Assembly: GCF_048544455.1 (NCBI RefSeq)
Contig: NC_133538.1
Span: forward strand, 42,313,969-42,377,968
Direction of reading: 5' to 3'
Length of the DNA stretch: 64,000 nt
Origin: Silene latifolia
Taxonomy: Eukaryota > Streptophyta > Magnoliopsida > Caryophyllales > Caryophyllaceae
In this document: positions 15,431 to 24,705 of the stretch, piece after piece
How the letters are laid out: every line of letters begins with the position of its first letter
Position numbering within the stretch: the stretch's first letter is position 1
Program-made: the position numbers and the translations under genes
The notes under the pieces: model-generated
The model's input: only the letters and a program-made list of their open reading frames with translations
Databases searched by the model: none
What the model was told of the DNA's origin: nothing

Positions 15431-16600
15431 GTGTCGGCCAGGGGGTGCAACATGCAATCCCTCAAAGTGGCGAAGAAGTCGGAGAAAGGGAAGAGCCCAT
15501 CCTTGCAGCAGGAGGGTGATCCGATGAACACTAACGTCGGCATGGTCGAAGGAGCCGAGACCGAGGAAGTGGAAATTGACCCAGAGCGCACCGTAACTAT
15601 CGGTGTCGACCTAGAGCCAAAATTCAGAGCTGATCTCCTAGACCTGCTGAGGAAGAACAAAGATGTCTTCGCATACTCAACTGCCGAGATGCCAGGCGTG
15701 AGCCGGGAGGTGATCGTTCACAAGCTGAACGTACTCTCCACCGCTCGGCCGGTCAAGCAGAAGATGAGGAACTCCTTGGCCGAGAAGGATGAGGCCATCA
15801 AAGCTGAAGTAGACAAATTACTAGCGGCGGGCTTTATCATGCCTTGTACTTACCTTGAGTGGCTAGCAAATGTTGTAATGGTGAGGAAATCGTCAGGGGC
15901 GTGGAGGATGTGTGTTGATTTTACCAATCTTAATAAAGCGTTCCCTAAAGATTGCTATCCCTTGCCTCGAATAGATAGTTTAATTGACGCCACGGCAGGC
16001 TACACTATGCTAAGCCTGCTAGACGCCTTCTCAGGGTATCATCAGGTATTCATGGCCGAGGAAGACATGCCTAAGTGCGCATTCATCACCATTCATGGCA
16101 CATTCATGTATAAAATGATGTCGTTCGGTTTGAAGAACGCTGGCGTAACTTACACTAGGTTGGTAGACAAAGTGTTCCAAAATCAAAAAGGGCGAAACAT
16201 CGAGGCTTACGTCGACGATGCTATTATAAAAAGCAAGTCTGACAGCGAGCACTTAGCCGATTTGAGCGAGACATTTTGTTCACTAAGGAAATATAAAATG
16301 AAGCTTAACCCAAAGAAGTGAAACTTCGGTGTCCGGGCCGGCAAGTTCCTCGGCGTGCTTGTCAGTGCCAGGGGAATTGATGCCAATCCGGAGAAAGTCC
16401 AAGCAATACTAGACCTACCGGAGCCAAGAAATCGAAAAGAGGTTATGATGCTGACCGGAAGGATGGCGGCTCTCGCCCGCTTCATCTCTCGGTCGGCCGA
16501 CAAGAGCACTCCGTTCTTTAAAGTGCTGAAAGGGAATAAAAACTTTAGCTGGGGGAGGAACAGAGCACGGCTTTCAGGCAACTGAAAGCCCACCTTCTGA
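15431..16600 (+). pseudogene. Tat2 reverse transcriptase (broken)
   Basis: RT copies element RNA into cDNA. Visible in order are FIMPCTYLEWLANVVMV, WRMCVDFTNLNKAFPKD, LLDAFSGYHQVFMAEED, the KCAFITIHGTFMYKMMSFG block and the catalytic YVDD in EAYVDDAIIKSK. The two catalytic aspartates remain. An in-frame TGA at 16319-16321 interrupts it, followed by the connection region GVLVSARGIDANPEKVQAI to about 16585, where the frame is lost. The closest group is Tat, judged by the order of domains. Confidence 0.9.
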
Positions 16601-17455
16601 CACTACCGACCCTGTCCAGGCCGACGCTGGGGGAGACGCTATATCTATACTTAGCAGTTACCTCGGCCACGGTCAGTGCCGTAATCGTCAGGGAAGAAAA
16701 TAAGCAGCAACATCCAATTTACTTTATCAGCCATACATTGCTGGCCGCCGAAAGAAATTACCCACTAATCGAAAAGGCAGCCCTCGCCGTCGTCGATGCC
16801 GCAAGGAAGCTGAAACCCTACTTCGACGCACATCCCGTGACGGTCTTAACCGACCAGCCATTGGAGAAAGCATTAGAAAAATTCGAAAAATCCGGCAGAC
16901 TTATCAAATGGGCAGTGGAGCTCTCCGGCTTTGGCATTCAGTACAAGCCGAGGCCTTCGATAAAGGGGCAAGCGCTTGCAGATTTCCTGGTCGAGTGCGC
17001 ATATCAAGAAGAATCACATCCCGGCGTGTGGGAAGTGTATACCGACGGGTCCTCCACGGCGACAGCTCGGGAGCGGCATCCTTATCATCAGCCCTAACGG
17101 AGACGAGTTTGAGTACGCCTTGAAGTTTACCTTCTCGGCCTCAAATAACGAATCCGAATATGAGGCGGTGATAACTGGAGTCGAGTTAGCTAGAGCTGCC
17201 GGGGCGGAGCACATTGTGTTGAAAACAGACTCACTCTTAGTGACTAATCAAATCCGAGGAGAGTATGAGACTCGAGACGATGGGATGGTAAGGTACCTGG
17301 AAAGGGTAAAAGCTGACACCTCAAAATTGAAATCTTTCCAAATACAAAGTGCATCCCAGTGTCCGAGAACAACCGAGCCGACGCTCTCTCAAAACTCGCC
17401 GATTCAAGCATCAAAAATGTCGATCGAACCGTCTTGGTGGATATCGGAATGCTAA
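16601..17455 (+). pseudogene. Tat2 RNase H and second (archaeal-type) RNase H
   Basis: The first RNase H retains ERNYPLIEKAALAVVDAAR and VTVLTDQPLEKAL in 16738-17035. A second module starts at once: VYTDGSS (about 17035-17055), then after a frameshift NNESEYEAVITGVELARAAG and LKTDSLLVTNQIRGEY (about 17140-17265). This duplicated RNase H is a published marker of the Tat lineage. The two halves of the second module lie in different frames, so no active enzyme is expected. Confidence 0.85.
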
Positions 17456-18781
17456 AAGCATCACTGAGACCGTCGACATGGTGGGCGACATCGAAGCCGA
17501 GACGACGTGGATGACTCCGATAATGAAATACAAGCTGACAAAAGAGTTGCCGGAGGACCGTAGTCTGTCTCAGAAGATAAGAAGGATCGCTGCAAGGTAC
17601 TTAGTGTTCGAAGGAGAATTGTACAGAAGGTCCGTAATAAGACCACTCTTGAAATGTGTCGGCCCAGCCGACGCGGAGCTTATACTGACAGAGATTCACG
17701 AAGGCATCTGCGGACATCACATGGGGGCGAGAACACTAGCCCACAAAGCTCTCCGAGCCGGCTACTTCTGGCCTACCATGCTGAAAGATTCTAGGGCAAA
17801 AACCAAGAAGTGCAAGAATTGTCGGATGCATGCTCCGTGTACATGCACCTTCCCGAGACCTGCAACCAGTACTTAGTCCCCTACCATTTGCACAGTGGGG
17901 GATGGATTTATTAGGACCATTTCCGACGGCGTCCGGAGGAAGGAAGTACCTGATTGTCGCCGTTGACTACTTCACCAAATGGGTCGAGGCTGTCGCGGTA
18001 CCTGCCAAGACCACGGCGGTCGTAAGAAAGGTGATTTGGGAGAACGTCATAACTCGTTTTGGGTTACCCCAAGTCATTGTATTTGACCACGGCCGAGAGT
18101 TTTGGAGCGACATGGTGATGAATTGGTTGGAAGAGCTCGGTATCAAATTTGCATACTCCTCCATCTGCCACCCTCGGAGCAATGGGCGGCGGAGCGGCTA
18201 ATAAAACAATATCGAACGGGTTGAAAAAGAAGGTTGAAGATCTAAAGGGAAGATGGGGTGATGAACTACCCGGCGTCCCGTGGTCCCTTCGAACCACGGA
18301 GAAAGAAGCAACAGGTGCAGTCCATTCCACCTAGTCTATGGGTCCGAGGCCGTCACCGCCAATTGAAGCGGCGGTGCCGACATTCGAACGCAAACCTTTA
18401 ACCCACCAAAATGAAGAAGGCACGAGAGTCTCCCTAGACCTGGTCGAAGAAAGTCGAGATACGGCACGGCTCAACTTGGCGGTATATCAAAACCGAATGA
18501 GAAGAGCATACAACCGTAGGGTCCACAAAATGGACTTAAGAGTAGGAGATCTAGTCCTGAGAAAGTCGGCCGCAACCAACAAAGGAAACATCCATGGTAA
18601 GATGACGGCCAATCGGGAGGGACCCTACGGGGTGGTTGAAGAAATGAGGCCGGGGACATACCGGGCCGACGGACATGGAGGGTGTGCCTCTAATGAGCTC
18701 TTTGGAACACGGACAACCTTAGGAAATATTTCATATAGCGGAAGAGGTGTCCGAGACCGTTGTGGGCACCCCAACGCGTGA
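17456..18781 (+). pseudogene. Tat2 integrase (catalytic Glu lost)
   Basis: The zinc-binding HHCC domain lies around 17690-17850 (HEGICGHHMGARTL, then CKNC). The core follows with WGMDLLGPFP (first Asp) and VIVFDHGREFW (second Asp). Where a Glu normally follows the NG of the third motif, a local deletion and frameshift give NGRRSG in one frame and MGGGAANK in the other. The C-terminal part with YNRRVHKMDLRVGDLVLRK runs to 18781. It spans at least four frames. Confidence 0.88.
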
Positions 18782-18856
18782 TTATATCTAATGAAGAGTG
18801 ATCCAAGTTTTCCATCGAAATACTTGTCCCCTCCGTAGTCGTACCAAAGTAGACGC

Positions 18857-19400
18857 CACGGCCAAAGCCGGCGTCACTACAAATGCGATTGATACTCGCG
18901 GCGACCAACATGCTTAAGAACGTATAATTACAGATTGATAACGCAAAATCGATCGCCTCGGCCAATCCGAGAGTGGCAGAGGAAGCGATCAATATGTCTA
19001 TAGATACGAATGCAGTCGAGCCGTAACTTCGATTGCCTCGGCCAAAGCCGGGAGTGACGGGGAAACGACCGATATGCTAACATGTTTACAACAGCAGTTG
19101 GGTAGCGCAAATCTGACCGCCTCGGCCAAAGCCGGGAGTGGAGGAGGAAGCGACCGACATGCCAACATGTTGGTGAGCAAATTGGGAAACGTGAATCTTG
19201 CTACCTCGGCCTGTTCAGGTGCAGCAAAGGACCCGACCAATATGCTAAAAACGTTTAAGTACAGTTGAGATACGCAATCTAATTGCCTCGGCCAAGCCGA
19301 AGGTAAAACCGAAAAAGCGCTCAATATGTTTAAAAACGTAAGAAGACAACTAAATGGAGGATGAGATCAAAGCCTCGGCCAAGCCGAAGGCAGGTAAACA
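18857..19400. repeat. ~83-bp degenerate tandem repeats between pol and accessory gene
   Basis: The phrase gcctcggccaaagccg recurs at about 18857, 18955, 19035, 19119, 19203 (variant), 19285 and 19372, with spacing of 80-98 bp. Most units also share a gaccgatatgctaaca-like segment. There is no open reading frame. The flanks 18782-18856 and 19401-19525 hold nothing else I recognise. Confidence 0.75.
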
Positions 19401-19525
19401 AACTTCATTAAAAATGTTTACAAGTGAGACAAAATAAAGTCGACGGCCGTCCCCATAGGGGTAGCCTAAGCTCAACCTACCAAAGTTTAACAAAAAAAGA
19501 GAAGGAACAACAAAAATTACAACAT

Positions 19526-22122
19526 TCAGACAAGAAGCGCCAAAAGGATGGCAGGGAGGAAAGGCTCAAAAGTTGGCCCCCGAACAGCTAAAGCTGTCCG
19601 AAAGGCCAGGTGAGTCTGGTGACGACCGCCCGTCTCCCTATGCTTGTTCTTTGCTCGCCGCCACCCGGCAGCAGCAGCATCACCATCGGTGGGCGGCCTC
19701 GAGGACGACTTGGCAGCTTCACGTGCCCTTGCCCTCTCAGCCTCCTCTTTAGCCTCCTTCACCTTAGCATCATGGGCCGCCTTGGCCGCTGCTTCCTGAG
19801 CAGCCTTCGCCTCTGCCGTGGCCTTGGCCTCCTTCGCAGCCGCCTTCTCATCAAGAAGTTTGTCAAAATCTTGCCACGGAAAAGTGCCCTCAGGAAGGAG
19901 CTCCTTAATCGCATCCCTGGTAGAATCTTCAGCTTGGTCCCGGTACCGGGCACACATTTCAGGGATGATAACGGTTTTAAGCATCTCAATATCCTTCTCC
20001 CGCTGAGCAAGGATACCCTTGGTGCCCTTATGCTCCTTCGCCTCGGCCAAATGCAGGGCCTTCCATCTTTCCCTCTGCTCAACCATGGCCTTATAACCAC
20101 CCTCAAGCTTGTTCCTCTCCTCTCGCAGCTTAGCGGCATCAGCCAACGCAGACTCAACCTTAGCTCTCTCGGCTAGGACCACCTTCTCAGCGTCCTCCTT
20201 AAGCTTTCGCTCAGCGAGGAAGTCCTTCATGGTGGCCAGGAAGTCCTTCTTCGTCTTCTCGGCCTCCGCCTTAGAAGCGGCAAGCTCAAGCCTAAGCCGT
20301 TCGAGCGCAGGGGCAGATTGAGCCACGAGCTTTTCTTGCCCGAGAAGATGAGTGCCGGCAACTTCAACCCACTTCACCAGCCTTTTGGCCAACCTTATGC
20401 CGTCCGCTCTGAGATGAACGAAGGAAGCCTTCTCGGACGAGGAGTCGGCGGCGACATTTTTGTTGCCCATCTGCACAGGCTGCTTCTCCAATTGTCGTTC
20501 GGTGAGAACAACAGCTGGCGACTGCTAATCTATAAAAAACCCAGACAAAGCGTCCATGTCAACATTCATCGACATATCAGAAAGCCTGTCATCAGAAATG
20601 CATAAGGAACCTGCTAAATCCGAGCCATGGGTTAGATCCGTACCAGTCCTGGCCTTCTTGGATTGAGAGCCGGCTGACCCCACCTCTCTCCCTTCCTCGG
20701 TAACAGCAGCAGCAGGCGATGTATCTTTCCTCTTACCAGAGGGAGGAGGACTCTCCAGAACGGTGACGTCCTCGTCAACATTGACGACCACCTTATCCTT
20801 TTTTACTACGGGGATTGGAGATCGAGTTGGAGTTGACGTCGTAGCCGCCGCAGACGTTGTTTTTCGTCTCCGGCGCGGCACGTTACCGCCAATCTCCGCT
20901 TGAGTCGCCCCCACATCCATTGCCTTCAACGCCTGCTCCATGAGTTCATGCGGGGCCTGTCTGCGATCACGCGGCGCGGCCTTAGGGTGCAGCTCAACAA
21001 CTCTCCCGTCCTGGTCAAGTCCCAACTTGTTTAGGATGGAGACAGAGAGATCCCGGCCAAATCGATCTGCAAAAAAAAAAACAAAGCATGAGTTAAGCAA
21101 AAGAAGTAAACCGAGGCTCAAATACAGAAGCATAAAAAGCAAAGGTGGGCCTCATACCGACCCCACTCACCCTGGCTGAGGGCAGGTATGAGGCCGACGT
21201 GACAAAGCGGCTCCTCTTGAAGGACGATCTGCGTCGGAGGCATCCATCCCTTCGGCGTGCCATCCCTCACAGCCTCGAACATGCTCATTGCCCGCACTTC
21301 GTCGTCCTTAAGATAGACCTTCTTGGCGTCCATCTTAATCTTATTACGAGAGACATATCTTTCATGCTCCCCCTGACTCTCACACCGCAAATTGACGCAA
21401 CGCTGGAAGGACCGGGGCAGTGGATAGTCCTCCGGAACCTCGACATATACCCACCGCCCCTTCCAGTCTTTGCAGGATGTCAGCTTGGAGACGGTCACAT
21501 AACCAGGCTCGGTCTGCACGCTGTACCACCCCGTGCCACCTAGGGTAGACAGCCGAAGATGGTGGAGCCGGCGGAAAAGGTTCACCGTTGGGGCCTCCCC
21601 CTTAAAGAGACAAAACCATACAAAGCCAATAATCGTCCTAATGGCAAACGGATGCAGTTGTGCCACGGCGACATTCATGGCTTTGATTATGGCCGCGACG
21701 TGTTCGTTAAGAGGAAAACGGAGCCCATACTCCAGATGCCTAATATATACGCCTATACAGCCTTCGGGAGGGCAATAGACTGCCTGATCACCCACAGGGA
21801 CAATAATTATATACCCCCTGCCGAAGGAGTAATGATCTTCAAAAAGTTCAGGCCCGGAGACACTAGCGAACTTGTTCGTCCAAACACGATCGGGTTTAAT
21901 CGAGCAGGCTTCGCTGTGCCACAAGTAATGCGGCCTCTCTGAGTCAGATTGGGTCTTTTCATCATCATCAAAATCCTCCAAAAATTTCTCATCAATTTCA
22001 GGAGAAGGCGACTTGCGACCCCCGAACCCTACCCGGGTGACAACCAGTGGCTCCTGTTCATCAGGATGCGGCGGTTCGCCCCCCGGGGTTGAGGTACTAG
22101 GTGGAGCATCAGCAACAGACAT
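19526..22122 (-). CDS. Tat2 antisense accessory gene, putative gypsy-type transposon protein (PF04195-like), two exons
   Basis: The function is unknown; the family is known from antisense ORFs of plant gypsy elements. ATG is at 22120-22122 (MSVADAPPSTSTPGGEP). Exon 1 (22122-21171) carries the conserved domain: CPPEGCIGVYIRHLEYGLRF, LNEHVAAIIKAM, AQLHPFAIRTIIGFVWFC and LRLSTLGGTGWYSVQ. A 104-bp intron (21170-21067) joins it in frame to exon 2, which begins RFGRDLSVSILNKLG. Exon 2 has an acidic Pro/Ser linker, then a long Ala/Glu/Lys coiled coil (about 20330-19700). One in-frame TAG at 20525-20527 is the only break, so this copy is nearly intact compared with the sense genes. The layout, N-terminal domain then coiled coil, suggests an oligomeric nuclear or structural protein, which is inference. 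Confidence 0.8.
21067..21170 (-). other. Intron in the Tat2 antisense gene
   Basis: On the minus strand the donor reads CCAGG/GTGAGT and the acceptor is a run of T ending TTTGCAG/ATCGA. Removal joins the frame ending ...ALSQ to the one starting RFGRDL through a single Asp codon. Without splicing, the exon 1 frame ends inside the intron. Confidence 0.8.
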
Positions 22123-22246
22123 GGTGGCAACAAATACTTAACAAATAAAAGTTGGGGAAGAATTTGTTTGTTTACCTTGAAAGAAAGTGTTACGCCGAGT
22201 AACGCTTCGAAAATTAGAGAGAGAAAAGCTCTTCGAAAACCAGAGA

Positions 22247-22385
22247 CTACTTGGGCCAGTCTGGTTTTCTTACTCGTTTGTCGCGTGTTTTTTGTTTAGG
22301 CCCAATTCGTTGGGCCGTCTTAACACGATGTATGGTCACGTTCTCTTTTTGATTTAATGAAAAGCTTACATTTTATCAAAAAAAA
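22247..22385 (+). mobile_element. 5'-truncated LINE tail in the accessory-gene leader
   Basis: A 12-bp direct repeat gaaaaccagaga flanks it (22235-22246 and 22386-22397). The insert ends with aagcttacattttatc and a run of A, close to the end of the LINE at 57734-62496 (aagcttacctttttacc then A). No coding capacity remains. Confidence 0.72.
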
Positions 22386-22453
22386 GAAAACCAGAGAGAG
22401 GAAATTTTTTAAGAAAAAGAAGTTTGCACATCAAAATGAGGGGCATACTGCTC

Positions 22454-22461
22454 TATTTATA
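22454..22461 (-). promoter_or_regulatory. TATA box for the Tat2 antisense gene
   Basis: The minus strand reads CTCTATAAATAGAG. It lies about 330 bp upstream of the ATG at 22122, or about 180 bp if the later LINE tail and its duplication are removed. Function is inferred from position and from the matching box in Tat1. Confidence 0.58.
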
Positions 22462-22850
22462 GAGCAAAGCCCATTCAGTGGACCAATCAGAGCAAAGCCC
22501 ATGAAGCGTCCACCAATAAACACCAGGCCACGTGTCAAGCATGCAGCCACGGAATGTCAATCGACATACAGTGACCCATCTTCTTCGACACGCTTCTTGG
22601 TATCTACTTGCTAACGGCCATCTGATCAACCAAGGTTGGCAGCACCGGCCGGGGGCAATTAAAAGCACACGACACTCCCAACCTTGGTCTCGGCCAGCGC
22701 CATTTTCTTTTCCACATTCGATGTCCATTACACAACAGTGCGGAGGAGGGATATGGTACGGCCTGAACAGGACCAAGCCGAGGAAGAAATTAGACATACG
22801 CAGAATACGCTCAACACGCATCGAAGGTCCATACCACGGCATAGACTACG

Positions 22851-22862
22851 CTGGGGGCAAAT
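22851..22862 (+). promoter_or_regulatory. Tat2 polypurine tract
   Basis: ctgggggcaaat directly precedes the 3' LTR and is the expected plus-strand primer site. Between it and the TATA box at 22454, the stretch 22462-22850 holds no gene that I recognise. Confidence 0.6.
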
Positions 22863-23427
22863 TGATGGGGCATATTCTGCACCCGCTGACCGAGTCAACA
22901 TATTGAGCAAGGTCAAAGCTAAAAGACAGCAAGTCAACATATTAACAGCCTAACCGACAAAGCCCGTCGGCTTTCACTGGTCTCGGCTCGAACTAGCTAG
23001 CCGAGAGAGGCATATCCACGTACTCACATCCAGTCTTCTCGGCATGGAGTCAACCAGGCCTGCCGGCCTGTCATGGGTCCCTCGGCCGAGGGTAAAACAG
23101 TCTTTCCACCCGCTACGCCACTTGGCCACTTGGCCACTACGTGACAAAAGGTGAAAGTCTATAAATACTCATCATCTCTCATTGAGAAACTAACTGAATA
23201 ATCTGGTATAAACTCCCTTATCTCTCTACAATATACTTTGCCAAGTTAACATACAACTTATCTCTCTAAGTTTACTGACTTGAGCGTCGGAGTGAGTACG
23301 TTCGGCCCCAAGCCAAGCCCTCAGTTTGTTCATCTTGACAGGAAAGAGTGAAAGGAAGAGACAAGCAACGACATCATTCTACAAGCCCAAGTGGTCACAA
23401 TCCTGCTCCGGAATTACACCCGGAACA
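22863..23427 (+). repeat. Tat2 3' LTR
   Basis: This 565-bp LTR matches 12646-13217 apart from scattered substitutions and small indels, mostly in the first third. Confidence 0.93.
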
Positions 23428-23473
<46 letters not shown>

Positions 23474-23668
23474 GCACTACTCTGAAATTCCGAGCATACA
23501 ACCATAGGTCCACATAACCCATAACACATTCCCGACTTAAATTGTTATTTTATTATATTATACATTATTCCATCTTATTCACAATTATAAATTATAAACT
23601 TATTATAATTACTTATTTAAAATGTGTTAATTATTAATATAAATTTTATCAAATTACGGGGTATTACA

Positions 23669-23960
23669 GGCACATAAACCGTCACTTCAATCAATAGTGA
23701 AGATTCCAAATTCACTATTTCCATCACATGTCAACGGCGGCACATAAACCGTCACTACAAACGTGATAGCAAAATTTAAAAGTTGCTATTTCCTTCAAAA
23801 TTCAAACAAACAGCGATCAAAACCGCCACTGCATATTCAAACAAACGAGTAGTAGAAGTTTAAATTCACTATTGCTTCAAATGTCAATAGGGGGCTTCCT
23901 CGCGGAACCCGCTTATTTCAAAAACATTGATAGTGAAATTCAAAATTCACTATCTTCACG
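23669..23960. repeat. ~70-bp hairpin-type tandem repeat, right half
   Basis: This continues the Tat1 array from 7634 after LARD-A. Units with the aatagtgaa...ttcactatt stem lie near 23692, 23763, 23848 and 23927. The junction unit reads directly on from the left half once LARD-A and one ggcac are removed. Confidence 0.75.
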
Positions 23961-24035
23961 ACGGCATCACGAGTTCGCTACTTTCAAAACTAGCCCATTT
24001 GACGCGGCTATTATCACGGTCCATTAACCGACCGC

Positions 24036-24321
24036 CATGGCTGGCGAGCCTTACTACGCACCATGGCTGGCGAGCCTTACTACGCGCCATGGCTGGCGAG
24101 CCTTCCTACGCGCCATGGCTGGCGAGCCTTACTACACACCATGGCTGGCGAGCCTTACTACGCTCCATAGCTGGCGAGCCTTATTACGTCTCATGGCTGG
24201 CGAGCCTTACTACGCGCCATGGCTGGCGAGCCTTACTACGCGCCATGGCTGCCGAGCCTTACTACGCGCCATGGTTCACGAGCCTTACTACGCACCATGG
24301 CTGGTGAGCCTTTGTTCGCAT
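24036..24321 (+). repeat. 26-bp tandem repeat, 11 units
   Basis: The unit is catggctggcgagccttact plus six more bases (acgcgc). Most units differ at one to four positions. Two further loose copies lie near 24370 and 24441. The length is not a multiple of three, and all frames read alike (MAGEPYYAPW-type), so I do not treat it as coding. Confidence 0.93.
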
Positions 24322-24705
24322 ACACCCAAGGACATATCCCAAACATGCCTCGGGTATAAATCCTTACCAGAGCTGGCGAGCCTTTGTCCGCAAACTTGCG
24401 AGGACATATCCGAAGATGCCTCATGTATGACTCCTTCTTATGGCTGGCGAGCTTTTGTACGTAGTCTAACGGACTTTAAACAACCCGCACGGATAGTCGA
24501 CAGACTCTAAACTGTTCCCGATGACAGGTCCTTGGCTCGTACCCTCGAGTCGCCTTGGCGTCGCCCTTCCCGACGGCAGGTCCTTGGCCCAAATCCTTTC
24601 GAGCCGCCTCGACGTCGCTTGGGTCTCCATGTTGTAATCTTCGATTGACCTGGGGGTTCTACTTTGACTTTCTCCCTATCCAAGCCTCAGTCAAAGTGGG
24701 GGCTC
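24322..24705 (+). other. Tat1 3' untranslated end and polypurine tract
   Basis: Two nearly matching phrases around gacggcaggtccttggc (about 24520, 24573) lie here. The tract caaagtgggggctc immediately before 24706 is the polypurine primer site expected in front of a 3' LTR. Confidence 0.65.

Noticed and set aside
24036..24510. Possible CRISPR-like array or a repeat protein (MAGEPYYAPW units)
   Set aside because: The units are directly tandem without spacers, 26 bp is not a multiple of three, and the place is the 3' end of a plant retrotransposon.
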